From Saprospiraceae bacterium (GTDB taxonomy: Bacteria > Bacteroidota > Bacteroidia > Chitinophagales > Saprospiraceae), in contig JALVCY010000203.1 in the NCBI GenBank assembly GCA_027009605.1, positions 1 through 38,106 on the forward strand: a stretch of DNA of 38,106 bases, written 5' to 3'. The translations under genes were made by a program, and so were the position numbers. Below, piece by piece: positions 1 to 7,246 of the stretch (positions within the stretch are counted from its first letter, which is position 1; each line of letters starts with the position of its first letter). The notes below the pieces were generated by a model. That model was given only the letters and a program-made list of their open reading frames with translations, was not told where the DNA came from and did not search any database.

Positions 1-480
1 ATAATACAAGTCAAAACCCAATAATCCATTAAAATAGCCTTCATCACCATAGCAATCCATGGCTTCTTGATAGAGCTTTTTGATGGTATTGACGTATTGG
101 CGTTGTTGGGTGGTATCCTTTGTTTGGTTGTAGAATTGGATATTGAATTCGACCCCATCCAAGAAGACGGTTTTGCGCATTCCATCAGCGGCGGGTGCTT
201 TTTCATAGACTTTCTTCCAAAAATCATAGGCACTTTTATAATCTTTGTTTTTTAGCCGTCCCCGATAGATGACGTAGTTATTTTCGGCTTCTTCTTTTTC
301 GGCGTAGGGCAGGTCATCCCATTTGACACAACCGGGTTTGGAAAGATATTTTTTCTTTGGTTTTGGGGGCGTTTTCTCTTCCGGCGTGGTGGTCGTTTCA
401 GAGACGGCAGGCTTAGAAGAAGAGCAATCGGCAAAAAATAGCCCTGTAAAGAGCACAAAAAGGAGCATTAATTTTTTCAT
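1..480 (-). CDS. Exported repeat-type protein, 5' part only (paralog of the gene at 1046-2419)
   Basis: An open frame reads leftward from an ATG at 480 to the window edge without a stop, giving 160 visible residues; the C-terminal part lies outside the window. The N-terminus MKKLMLLFVLFTGLFFADC is a signal peptide; the Cys at 19 suggests a lipoprotein, but the Asp before it is not a good lipobox. A Thr/Pro/Lys-rich linker (about 21-45) follows, then a helical domain. From NNYVIYRGRLKNKDYKSAY through FWKKVYEKAPAADG to the last visible residues it aligns throughout with the next gene (NNHVIYRQQIKKGDFKAAY, IWKKVFDVAPAADG). The region probably forms TPR-like helical pairs; no enzyme motif is visible. 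Function unknown; a periplasmic or surface scaffold is only a guess. Confidence 0.8.
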   Translation of the reverse strand, partial: MKKLMLLFVLFTGLFFADCSSSKPAVSETTTTPEEKTPPKPKKKYLSKPGCVKWDDLPYAEKEEAENNYVIYRGRLKNKDYKSAYDFWKKVYEKAPAADGMRKTVFLDGVEFNIQFYNQTKDTTQQRQYVNTIKKLYQEAMDCYGDEGYFNGLLGFDLYY

Positions 481-499
481 CGGTAATCATTTTATTTTT

Positions 500-520
500 A
501 GTAACTACGATGTAGTTACT
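500..520. repeat. Inverted repeat upstream of the truncated exported-protein gene
   Basis: Arms agtaactac (500-508) and gtagttact (512-520) pair perfectly around the 3-nt spacer gat. The repeat lies 20-40 bp upstream of the start codon at 480, so it would sit in the promoter or 5' leader of that minus-strand gene. It could be an operator for a dimeric regulator or a leader hairpin; nothing in the window distinguishes these. Confidence 0.5.
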
Positions 521-617
521 TTTCGTAAAAATACTAATTATTTTTGTAACTGTTTAGGTACCCACTATTTTGGTCAAAAAATGCCCTTTTTGCGCCTGTT
601 TTTGCTAAAATTTTCTC

Positions 618-649
618 ACGTAGGGACGCACGGCCGTGCGTCCCTACGT
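618..649. repeat. Perfect 32-bp GC-rich palindrome (REP-like)
   Basis: The half acgtagggacgcacgg (618-633) is followed directly by its exact reverse complement (634-649), with no spacer. It is much richer in G+C than its surroundings. Palindromes built on gtagggacgcacgg are, from memory, dispersed repeats in several environmental bacteria; copy number here cannot be seen from one window. No T-run follows, so it is not a standard terminator. Confidence 0.8.
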
Positions 650-724
650 CAACATACACAAAAACGCCTATTTTTTGCCTTAAAATAGAATCACCTAAAC
701 AGTTACTTATTTTTTTTGACCAAA

Positions 725-753
725 CTTTCCAAAAGCTCCAAACTTTTGGAAAG
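725..753. repeat. Inverted repeat, copy 1 of the ctttccaaaag family
   Basis: Arms ctttccaaaag (725-735) and cttttggaaag (743-753) are exact reverse complements around a 7-nt loop. The same element recurs about 100 bp away at 823-855, which indicates a dispersed intergenic repeat family rather than a chance hairpin. Confidence 0.75.
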
Positions 754-822
754 ATAATAGTTCACGCCCCTAACAAATAGTAGATGCAATAATCCCATAA
801 AATGGTGTATGGTAGCCTACTT

Positions 823-855
823 AACTTTCCAAAAGTTCTAAACTTTTGGAAAGTT
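823..855. repeat. Inverted repeat, copy 2 of the ctttccaaaag family
   Basis: Arms aactttccaaaagtt (823-837) and aacttttggaaagtt (841-855) are perfect 15-bp reverse complements around the loop cta. The core is identical to the copy at 725-753, with longer arms and a shorter loop. It lies just beyond the terminator at 865-900 in the direction of minus-strand transcription. Confidence 0.8.
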
Positions 856-864
856 GAATTACGA

Positions 865-900
865 AACAAAAAAAGCCCTACTAATTTTTAGTAGGGCTTT
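865..900 (-). terminator. Intrinsic terminator of the tdk-coaX-OMP-exported protein operon
   Basis: A 12-bp perfect stem (872-883 with 889-900, loop atttt) is followed, in the leftward reading direction, by a run of seven T (complement of the A-run 868-874). It lies about 145 bp after the stop codon of the minus-strand gene at 1046-2419, the last gene of that operon. Confidence 0.88.
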
Positions 901-926
901 CCCGATAAGTTTTTCAGGCAAGAAGA

Positions 927-986
927 TTAGTTAACTCGAAGTTTTGGCACTCGTAAAGTCTCGTCTTTTATTGAAGTTTTGGTACT
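927..986 (-). pseudogene. Possible degenerate copy of the 3' end of the neighbouring exported-protein gene
   Basis: Read on the minus strand, this piece encodes a short open stretch ending KLRVN-stop. The intact gene just upstream also ends KLRVN-stop, and 17 of the last 18 bases (aaacttcgagtyaactaa) agree. A third partial match, ccaaaacttcaa, occurs within the same stretch. It may be debris of a lost tandem paralog or a small local duplication. The match is short, so the call is tentative. Confidence 0.35.
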
Positions 987-1005
987 TTATTTCCGGAGTT
1001 GGATG

Positions 1006-1041
1006 CCGTTATACCGTTACACCGTTATACCGTTACACCGT
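1006..1041. repeat. Short tandem repeat, 4.5 copies of an 8-bp unit
   Basis: The units ccgttata, ccgttaca, ccgttata, ccgttaca and a partial ccgt follow each other exactly, forming a 16-bp double unit present twice. The array ends 5 bp past the stop codon of the gene at 1046-2419, so it lies in that transcript's 3' region. It is too short and spacer-free to be CRISPR. Confidence 0.85.
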
Positions 1042-1045
1042 CATT

Positions 1046-2419
1046 TTAGTTGACTCGAAGTTTTACGGTTTCTCCAATCCAGCATTTTACTTTTACGGGA
1101 CTTCCGGAGTGTAATCCGCGCATGTGCGCTTCACCTTTATCGGGGAAGTGTTTGCGGTAGGAAGCAATTTTTTTATTGGCATTGGAAGCCACACTAGGGT
1201 CAATGGATTTGGCGTAAGCCCATTTGTCAACGGCTGCGATAATAGCGAGGCGTGACTCGAAGGCATCTCCACACTTCTTACTGGTCTTAGCGTACAGGTC
1301 GCCAATTAGAATGTAAGGTTTTCCCCAGCCGCTGCGTAGTTTGGCTGCTTGCAAAGCATCCGCACGGGATTTGGAGTACTGCCCTAATTTTCTACCTTCG
1401 ATAGAAGCTAAAGAAAAATAAAGCGTGGCTTTTTTGTCCTGGTCACTTTCTGCGGCGATGGCTTCCCGGTATTTCGCTGCTGCTCCGCGATAGTCACCAG
1501 ATTTATATAGTTTACTGGCAACTAGAGCAGGATGCTCGGCTTCAAACTCCGCTGTTTTTTGTGCATTGATAGCACTGGCCTTGGCATCATATTTTGCCGC
1601 AAGGCTGGCAATCTCAGGATCATCCTTCGTGCAACCATGTTGGACAAGCTCTTTGTAGGTGGACTTGATTAGTTCATAGTTTTCAGGATCTGCTTTGTAA
1701 GCAGGCATTAACTTGGCTTTGAAGTAGTCACAGTCAAAGATATAGTCTTCGATGGCTTCAAAAGCTGTTTTAGTATCTCCTTTAGTTTTTTGCCAATTAG
1801 CGGCTTCGGCCTTATTGTTTTTGATATTCAAATCAGCAACTTCCATCATTTTTTGGTAGGCGGCTCTGGCTTCTTCCTTAGAAAGTTGCTTTAAAGGGAA
1901 GAGATAAAGAACGGCTTCCGTCAAAGGATAATAAACGATGTACTCTGTTTTTTCACCACCCAACTCCAGTGCTTTCATGCCGGCATCATAGATTTCTTTT
2001 CTAGGCGCATTGAAAGTGTAGAGCAAATCATAGGCTTTTCGGCCGTAAGCATAACTGGCTTCGTCCGGGTAGCATTGAGCCATTTGGTCATACAAGGCCA
2101 CTATTTTTTTCTTGTAGTCTGCTTTTTTGGCTTCGTCCGTCTCTGTTTTTAGGAAGTCCTTGTAGATATCGACACCATCCGTATATTGTGTGGATCGTTT
2201 GCCATCGGCTGCCGGAGCAACATCAAAAACTTTTTTCCAAATGGGATAAGCGGCCTTAAAATCCCCTTTTTTGATTTGTTGGCGATAGATTACGTGATTG
2301 TTTACGGCTTCGTCTTTGTTGGGTGCTTGGTCAAAAGTCCCGCATTGGGCGACACTTTGTGTGACAACAGCAAAAACAAATAGAGCGATAAGCAAGAGTG
2401 CGGATTTCGTCTTTGTCAT
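1046..2419 (-). CDS. Exported helical-repeat (TPR-like) protein
   Basis: 457 residues. The N-terminus MTKTKSALLLIALFVFAVVTQSVAQ is a signal peptide, probably cleaved before CGTFDQ, so the mature protein acts outside the cytoplasm. The rest is mostly amphipathic helices, with TPR-like pairs clearest around 295-375 (KLYKSGDYRGAAAKYREAIA, ATLYFSLASIEGRKLGQY, AYAKSIDPSVASNA). The tail SPVKVKCWIGETVKLRVN is short and does not look like a type 9 sorting domain. It starts one base after the stop of the upstream outer-membrane protein gene, so the two are likely translationally coupled and may work together at the envelope. The truncated gene at the window's left edge is a paralog. Exact role unknown. 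Confidence 0.8.
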   Translation of the reverse strand: MTKTKSALLLIALFVFAVVTQSVAQCGTFDQAPNKDEAVNNHVIYRQQIKKGDFKAAYPIWKKVFDVAPAADGKRSTQYTDGVDIYKDFLKTETDEAKKADYKKKIVALYDQMAQCYPDEASYAYGRKAYDLLYTFNAPRKEIYDAGMKALELGGEKTEYIVYYPLTEAVLYLFPLKQLSKEEARAAYQKMMEVADLNIKNNKAEAANWQKTKGDTKTAFEAIEDYIFDCDYFKAKLMPAYKADPENYELIKSTYKELVQHGCTKDDPEIASLAAKYDAKASAINAQKTAEFEAEHPALVASKLYKSGDYRGAAAKYREAIAAESDQDKKATLYFSLASIEGRKLGQYSKSRADALQAAKLRSGWGKPYILIGDLYAKTSKKCGDAFESRLAIIAAVDKWAYAKSIDPSVASNANKKIASYRKHFPDKGEAHMRGLHSGSPVKVKCWIGETVKLRVN

Positions 2420-2420
2420 T

Positions 2421-3740
2421 TTAGTAGTATTTTTGTTTGAAAAACCATGATTTATCGGTTAGGCTAAAACTCATTGAAAACTTCACATAAGTCTGATCCA
2501 AGTCTGTCGGAATCCCGCTTTTCCCAATCTCTAATCCAAGATTGACAAAAGAAATGTCCTGTCTGGGAATGATAACGGGGAATCCCCCGCCTATCGTTAT
2601 ACCATAGAAGCGAATTTGCGAATCATTAACAAATCTAGGGTCTTTACCATAGAAGGCGCCGGCTCTAAAGGCCATTTTCTTCCAATAGCTGTCGTAGGCT
2701 TTCAAATCGGGTAGTTTTTCGTAGCCCAAAGAGATTTTACCGGCACTTCCTAGATGGTCTTGGCGGAAGCCTCGAGAAAATTGACTCCAGTTTGCGCCTT
2801 CGTAATTGATGCCTAGGCGATAGAGTGTTTTGAATTCGTAGCCGACCCCGATGGCATAGAGCATGGGGTGTTGGCCGCTATATTTTTCTTCATTCGCATA
2901 CAATACAGAATCTCGGATGCCATAGGCTCTGCTGATTCTATTGATTTTTTGATTCAGGGTGGTTTTTAGGTTGAAACCGGGTTGGATGTAGCCGCCGATG
3001 GTCATTAAATCACCGCGCAAACCATCTTCTTTGGTCTTGTCTTTGAAGTGATAATCCCATATTCCACCTAGTTTTAAGTTGGTGCCTTTGTAGCTATAAT
3101 CTGTGATGAATTCGTTATTGTAAATGTGTACTACCGTGTCCTGAAAGGTGTTTTTCTGTGTTTCGGAGACTTTCCCTAATAAGAAGCCTAGATTGGCGCC
3201 AAAGGCAAAATTTTTGTATTTGGCCGCATTCGACCAGTTAATTTGGTAGGAGCCACCGTTGCCGGAAAATGTATAATCTGCGGTCAAGTCATTTTTGGTG
3301 ATGGTGGTCTCAATGTCATAGCCTACAGTCGTGTAAGGAGCCAAGCCAATCCCCATTCCAAAGCGCCAATTACTTTTTTTCCCTTCCAACTCTCTATTGT
3401 AGTCATTGACTAAGGAAATCCCCAAGTTGATATTGTCCATGGCGCCGGACCAGTTGGTGATGGATGTGTTTTGAGACTTTATGGTGTAGTTGCGTGCACT
3501 AATCCCAATGTCAAACGAAGTCGCCCCCAAAAAGGCAAAAGAAGCCGGATTCATGGGGTTCATGTTGTTTCTGTCATGATAAATAGCCGAAAGCCCCCCC
3601 ATAGAACGGGAAGACAGGGTCTCAAATGACTTGAAGTCCCCCATGCCTAATCTCGAATAAGGGGATTGGACTTGGGGTTGACAAAAAGCAATCGTAGGGA
3701 CAAGTAGTCCAAGGATAAAAAAGAATTTCTTTATGTTCAT
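2421..3740 (-). CDS. Outer-membrane beta-barrel protein (FadL/PorV-like, family not identified)
   Basis: 439 residues. A signal peptide (MNIKKFFFILGLLVPTIAFC) is followed by QPQVQSPYSRLGMGDF; a PYSR.G.GD start is common in Bacteroidota outer-membrane proteins. The remainder alternates aromatic and hydrophobic residues in strand-like stretches with Gly turns, for example FRAGAFYGKDPRFVNDSQIR and FYGITIGGGFPVIIPRQDIS, and ends with an aromatic residue (FFKQKYY), as barrels do. It lies downstream of coaX; in other Bacteroidota coaX is, from memory, often followed by an outer-membrane gene. The cargo, if it is a transporter, cannot be told. Confidence 0.75.
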   Translation of the reverse strand: MNIKKFFFILGLLVPTIAFCQPQVQSPYSRLGMGDFKSFETLSSRSMGGLSAIYHDRNNMNPMNPASFAFLGATSFDIGISARNYTIKSQNTSITNWSGAMDNINLGISLVNDYNRELEGKKSNWRFGMGIGLAPYTTVGYDIETTITKNDLTADYTFSGNGGSYQINWSNAAKYKNFAFGANLGFLLGKVSETQKNTFQDTVVHIYNNEFITDYSYKGTNLKLGGIWDYHFKDKTKEDGLRGDLMTIGGYIQPGFNLKTTLNQKINRISRAYGIRDSVLYANEEKYSGQHPMLYAIGVGYEFKTLYRLGINYEGANWSQFSRGFRQDHLGSAGKISLGYEKLPDLKAYDSYWKKMAFRAGAFYGKDPRFVNDSQIRFYGITIGGGFPVIIPRQDISFVNLGLEIGKSGIPTDLDQTYVKFSMSFSLTDKSWFFKQKYY

Positions 3741-3818
3741 TCAGTATTTTTTCTGAAATGATAAGCCTAGTAAGGCTGCTATCAAATGTGGTGTCTTGTG
3801 ACAAACAGGGTTTAAAAA

Positions 3819-4550
3819 CTACACTTTCGTAAAAAAATTGTACGCATAAATGCTATACAATCCGGTCAAAACAAGGTCACGATGGACAAAGGTCTTAAAT
3901 TTTAAGCTATTTGCCAAGAAAATCGCATCTCCACCGGTAAGAATTGTTTTGGTTTTACCGAGCTTCCGCTGAATTCGACGCCTAAAGTCTGATATTTCCA
4001 TCAAACTCCCCATCACGGCTCCGTTTTGTAGGGCTGTTTTTGTACTATTGCCAATAAAACTTGGTGGCAAAGATAAGGGAACTATTGGCAATTGGGCAGT
4101 AAACTCGTGCATGGCCTGCAATCTCATCTTCAATCCCGGGGCAATATTGCCCCCAAGATAGTGCCCGTTGGCGGTCAATACTTCATAAGTGATGCAGGTT
4201 CCGGCATCAATTATCAAGATGTTTTGCTCCGGAAATAACCAATGAGCCCCACAAACCGCTGCTAACCGGTCTCTCCCTAAGGTGGCAGGAGTCGTGTATT
4301 CAGAAGTAATGGGCACAGGGATGAGATGGTCTAATTTTACGTGGTGTTCAAATCCTTTGATTTGAGCCATCATAACGTCAGAGATTTGACCTGTCGCACT
4401 ATAAATGGCCGATTTAACAGAATATTCTTCCAATATGTTTTGGGGGATACTCGAAGGGTTAGTCACCACGCCCCTGTGCAGTAAGCTTCCCTTGCGGTCA
4501 AAAATACCATATTTGGTGGCGGTATTGCCGATGTCTATGGTTAGGAGCAT
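3819..4550 (-). CDS. coaX: Type III pantothenate kinase
   Basis: 243 residues, normal family length. It phosphorylates pantothenate in the first step of coenzyme A synthesis, in the cytoplasm. It shows the ASKHA-fold signatures of CoaX: the phosphate-1 motif DIGNT (6-10), GRDR (92-95) of the pantothenate site, the phosphate-2 motif DAGT (115-118), and GGNIAPG (133-139). The type III enzyme typically resists CoA feedback and needs a monovalent cation (family knowledge). It sits 27 bp downstream of tdk in the same operon. The ATG start is well placed immediately before the first motif. Confidence 0.95.
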   Translation of the reverse strand: MLLTIDIGNTATKYGIFDRKGSLLHRGVVTNPSSIPQNILEEYSVKSAIYSATGQISDVMMAQIKGFEHHVKLDHLIPVPITSEYTTPATLGRDRLAAVCGAHWLFPEQNILIIDAGTCITYEVLTANGHYLGGNIAPGLKMRLQAMHEFTAQLPIVPLSLPPSFIGNSTKTALQNGAVMGSLMEISDFRRRIQRKLGKTKTILTGGDAIFLANSLKFKTFVHRDLVLTGLYSIYAYNFFTKV

Positions 4551-4577
4551 GGCTTCAAAGGTTGGTGCACAGGAAGA

Positions 4578-5171
4578 TTAATCATTCGCATGAAAATCCA
4601 TTATATTGCCCATCGAAAAACATTTTCGGCAACGGGGCTCGTAACTATCCTTCTCTCCAAGCAATACTTTTGATTTTTCAGCCGTAAGGCGATAAGAGTG
4701 GGTCGCTAAATTGCCACAATGGACACAGATAGGGTGAACTTTTGTAATGTATTCAGCAACGGCCAATAAAGAAGGAATCGGGCCGAATGGCTTGCCCAAA
4801 AAATCCATATCCAAGCCGGCTACCACAATCCTTTTGCCATCTAAAGCCAGTTGTTGGCAGACTTCGACTAATCCATCGTCAAAAAATTGAGCTTCATCAA
4901 CCCCGACAACGGTGGCCTCGCCGACTTGCTTCAATATTTCGGATGAATGATCTACCGGAATCGCTAATAAAGCATTTTTATCATGAGATACGACTTCGGT
5001 ATCTGCGTAGCGGATGTCAATGCTGGGTTTGAAAATAACAACTTTTTGGTGGGCAAAAGTCGCCCGCTTCAATCGGCGGATAAGTTCTTCTGTTTTACCT
5101 GAAAACATGGCGCCGCACACGACTTCAATCCAACCGCTACGTTGACCCTTAAAATGTGGTTCTAAAAACAT
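4578..5171 (-). CDS. tdk: Thymidine kinase
   Basis: 197 residues, typical of the bacterial type II enzyme. It phosphorylates thymidine with ATP in nucleotide salvage. Visible features are the P-loop GAMFSGKT (20-27), the DEAQF motif (92-96) with the catalytic Glu93, and a zinc-binding lasso with two CxxC pairs, Cys149/Cys152 and Cys181/Cys184. It is the first gene of the minus-strand operon; a good -7 box ends about 19 bp before its ATG, giving a very short leader. Confidence 0.96.
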   Translation of the reverse strand: MFLEPHFKGQRSGWIEVVCGAMFSGKTEELIRRLKRATFAHQKVVIFKPSIDIRYADTEVVSHDKNALLAIPVDHSSEILKQVGEATVVGVDEAQFFDDGLVEVCQQLALDGKRIVVAGLDMDFLGKPFGPIPSLLAVAEYITKVHPICVHCGNLATHSYRLTAEKSKVLLGEKDSYEPRCRKCFSMGNIMDFHAND

Positions 5172-5189
5172 CTATTTGAGAATTTGCTG

Positions 5190-5197
5190 CAAAAGTA
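5190..5197 (-). promoter_or_regulatory. Candidate promoter -7 box for tdk operon
   Basis: On the minus strand this reads TACTTTTG, a perfect match to the Bacteroidota -7 consensus TAnnTTTG. It ends 19 bp before the tdk start codon, so the untranslated leader would be roughly 12 nt. No clear TTG -33 box is found at the usual 19-21 bp spacing. Confidence 0.6.
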
Positions 5198-5435
5198 CAA
5201 TTTTCAATCGGGTCTGACCTAAGACTTCGTTTGATTTTTTGGGTGATATGATTCACCAAACTACCATTCTGAGCTTTTTTTTATCCAAAAAGGTTCAAAA
5301 ATCATCGAAGTCAACAGGATATTATAGGTGAAAAGTGAATATTAGTTATACTTGCGTAAAATAATCAACAAGTTTTTATACCTTTACCGTTTGGAAGTCG
5401 TTAATAATTCTTGTTCTTTAGTAAAAAATTGACCC

Positions 5436-6134
5436 ATGCCAATAGATGTAAAAAAAGGCCAAATGCTAATCCGCAAAATTCAATATTTGTTGGATGGCTT
5501 GGAGCTGAATGCCGCTGAAATATCTGACATCGAAAAAGATTTGATGAAAGGATACATCCGTTCGCTTTATGAGATGTTTTTGTTTGAAGAGAAAAAGAGT
5601 ACGCCCAAAAGAGTCAAAACGAAGCCCAAACCGGTCAAGGCGGTTCCGGTAACCAAAAAGGTACAAGATATTGTCCCACCGGTGGCTGAAGAGCCTGTTT
5701 TGGAAAAAACGGTGGTAGTAGAAAAATCAGTACCGCCCCCTTCTCCAGAGCCGAAGCCTGAACCGATACCGGAATCGGTAGCCGCTCCGGTAGTGCCCCC
5801 ACCACCGCCACCAAAGGCCATTCGTGAGGAGCACGAAAAGCTTTTTACCTTTAAGAAAGCGACCGACCTTTCGGAAAAATTACAGAATCGGCCGGTTTCG
5901 GACTTGAATAAAGCCTTTGCCATTAATGATCGACTGTTGACTATCAGCAAGCTCTTTGATGGGGACGATAAGCTGTTTAAGGCCACGCTTAAGGACTTGA
6001 ATACACTCAACTCTTTTGAAGATGCTAAGGTTTATCTTAGTCATAACGTGGTAGATAAATTGAACTGGATGTCGAAAGATAGGCTTAAAACAGCGAAAGT
6101 CTTTATGAAAACGGTTAGGCGTAGGTATTTGTAA
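5436..6134 (+). CDS. Conserved Bacteroidota protein with proline-rich linker
   Basis: 232 residues in three parts: a helical N-terminal segment (1-50, LIRKIQYLLDGLELNAAEIS), a long low-complexity linker rich in Pro, Val, Glu and Lys (about 55-130, including a run PPPPPPK), and a folded C-terminal domain (about 140-225). I recognise that last type from Bacteroidota hypothetical proteins (LNKAFAINDRLLTISKLF followed by an L-LF-GD pattern). No signal peptide or membrane segment is visible, so it is probably cytoplasmic. The linker suggests a tether between two binding domains. It precedes pfkA by 106 bp. Biochemical function unknown. Confidence 0.7.
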   Translation: MPIDVKKGQMLIRKIQYLLDGLELNAAEISDIEKDLMKGYIRSLYEMFLFEEKKSTPKRVKTKPKPVKAVPVTKKVQDIVPPVAEEPVLEKTVVVEKSVPPPSPEPKPEPIPESVAAPVVPPPPPPKAIREEHEKLFTFKKATDLSEKLQNRPVSDLNKAFAINDRLLTISKLFDGDDKLFKATLKDLNTLNSFEDAKVYLSHNVVDKLNWMSKDRLKTAKVFMKTVRRRYL

Positions 6135-6240
6135 TCAACTAGTATGAAACTTAGAGAAGTAACCTTATTTGGAAAGTCTCTTTTGGGATTTTTTCCGCAA
6201 GGATTCTTGTCAGTACACATAAACCAAAAAATAGAAACAG

Positions 6241-7215
6241 ATGAAGAAAATTGGTGTTTTTACCTCCGGTGGAGATTCACCGGGTATGAACGCAGCCATT
6301 CGCGCTGTCGTTCGCACCGCTATCAATTCCGGAATTACTCCTTATGGAATCTATCGGGGGTATCGTGGAATGATAGAAGACGAAATCGAAGAAATGGATG
6401 GACATTCTGTTAGTAATATCCTTCAGCTTGGCGGGACAATCTTGCGCTCCGCAAGAAGTAATCGATTTCGGACGCCTGAAGGGCGACAGATTGCCTATGA
6501 CAATCTAAAAAAACATGGTATTGAAGGTGTCGTAGGGATTGGAGGAGATGGGACACTCACCGGTGCACGTATTTTCATGAAAGAACATCCGGATATTAGG
6601 TTTGTGGGACTGCCGGGGACGATTGATAATGATTTGGTTGGGACAGATTATACGATAGGGTATGATACCGCTATCAATACAGCTATGCGAGCGATTGATA
6701 AAATAAAAGATACGGCCAATTCATTTGATCGTTTGTTTTTTGTTGAAGTGATGGGGCGTGATGCCGGATTTATTGCTTTGCGGGTGGGTATCGCTACCGG
6801 AGCCGAAGCGGTGTTGATACCGGAAAGTAAGACGGATATAGATGAACTGGTGCATCGCTTGCGCAAAAACTCCCTGAAAAGGAAAAATTCGGCCTTGGTC
6901 ATTGTCGCCGAAGGAGATGATGCCGGTGGCGCTTTTGCCATTGCAGACCAAGTCAAGGCTAAGGGCTTCGAACAGTACGAAATGCGTGTTTCCATACTGG
7001 GGCACATCCAACGGGGAGGAAGCCCGACTTGTATGGATCGTATGCTTGCCAGTAGATTGGGGATGGAAGCCGTGAAGGCTCTAGTAGATGGGGTGAGTGG
7101 CGTATTGGTCGGAAAAAAGTGTAAGGACATCGTTTATACCCCTTTTGAGAAGGCCATCAAGGATAAGCAAAAGCTAAATCCTTTACTTTTGGATATTGTT
7201 GATTTGTTGTCTTAG
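6241..7215 (+). CDS. pfkA: ATP-dependent 6-phosphofructokinase
   Basis: 324 residues, standard bacterial PfkA length. It converts fructose 6-phosphate to fructose 1,6-bisphosphate, the committing step of glycolysis. The N-terminal nucleotide loop is GVFTSGGDSPGMN. GGDGT (101-105) carries Gly at the position where PPi-dependent enzymes carry Asp, which favours ATP as donor. TIDND (127-131) holds the catalytic Asp129. MGR (171-173) and HIQRGGSP bind the sugar phosphate. The ATG at 6241 places the first strand correctly. An overlapping frame starting at 6144 is a shadow. Confidence 0.96.
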   Translation: MKKIGVFTSGGDSPGMNAAIRAVVRTAINSGITPYGIYRGYRGMIEDEIEEMDGHSVSNILQLGGTILRSARSNRFRTPEGRQIAYDNLKKHGIEGVVGIGGDGTLTGARIFMKEHPDIRFVGLPGTIDNDLVGTDYTIGYDTAINTAMRAIDKIKDTANSFDRLFFVEVMGRDAGFIALRVGIATGAEAVLIPESKTDIDELVHRLRKNSLKRKNSALVIVAEGDDAGGAFAIADQVKAKGFEQYEMRVSILGHIQRGGSPTCMDRMLASRLGMEAVKALVDGVSGVLVGKKCKDIVYTPFEKAIKDKQKLNPLLLDIVDLLS

Positions 7216-7246
7216 TCTGAGTTGCTGAAACTAAATTTAAGACTTT

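Larger units (their letters stand above)
481..1045. other. 565-bp non-coding, repeat-rich gap between two paralogous genes
   Basis: No credible gene is present. The stretch holds a 21-bp hairpin (500-520), a perfect 32-bp palindrome (618-649), two related inverted repeats (725-753 and 823-855), a minus-strand terminator (865-900), a possible degenerate copy of the adjacent gene's 3' end (927-986) and an 8-bp tandem repeat (1006-1041). This density of structure occurs nowhere else in the window. Confidence 0.75.

Noticed and set aside
618..649. Intrinsic terminator
   Set aside because: No T-run follows on either strand and the stem has no loop; a terminator for the minus-strand operon is already present at 865-900.
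323..688. Plus-strand open frame of 121 codons at the left end
   Set aside because: It runs antisense to the truncated exported-protein gene and then across palindromes; composition and content do not resemble a protein family.
1006..1041. Possible CRISPR fragment
   Set aside because: The repeat unit is 8 bp with no spacers and no cas genes are present, so it is a simple tandem repeat.
1046..2419. Type 9 secretion cargo
   Set aside because: The C-terminus SPVKVKCWIGETVKLRVN is too short and lacks the conserved type A or type B sorting-domain pattern, although the T9SS genes lie nearby.
5567..6010. Antisense frame of 147 codons rich in Gly, Ser and Thr
   Set aside because: It is the complement of the Pro/Glu/Lys-rich linker gene; the Gly/Ser richness is a mirror of the proline codons.
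6144..6413. Plus-strand frame overlapping the pfkA start
   Set aside because: It extends 170 bp into pfkA in another frame and has no family resemblance; pfkA has clear motifs.
6648..7130. Antisense frame of 160 codons inside pfkA
   Set aside because: It lies wholly within the conserved pfkA coding region with no independent support.
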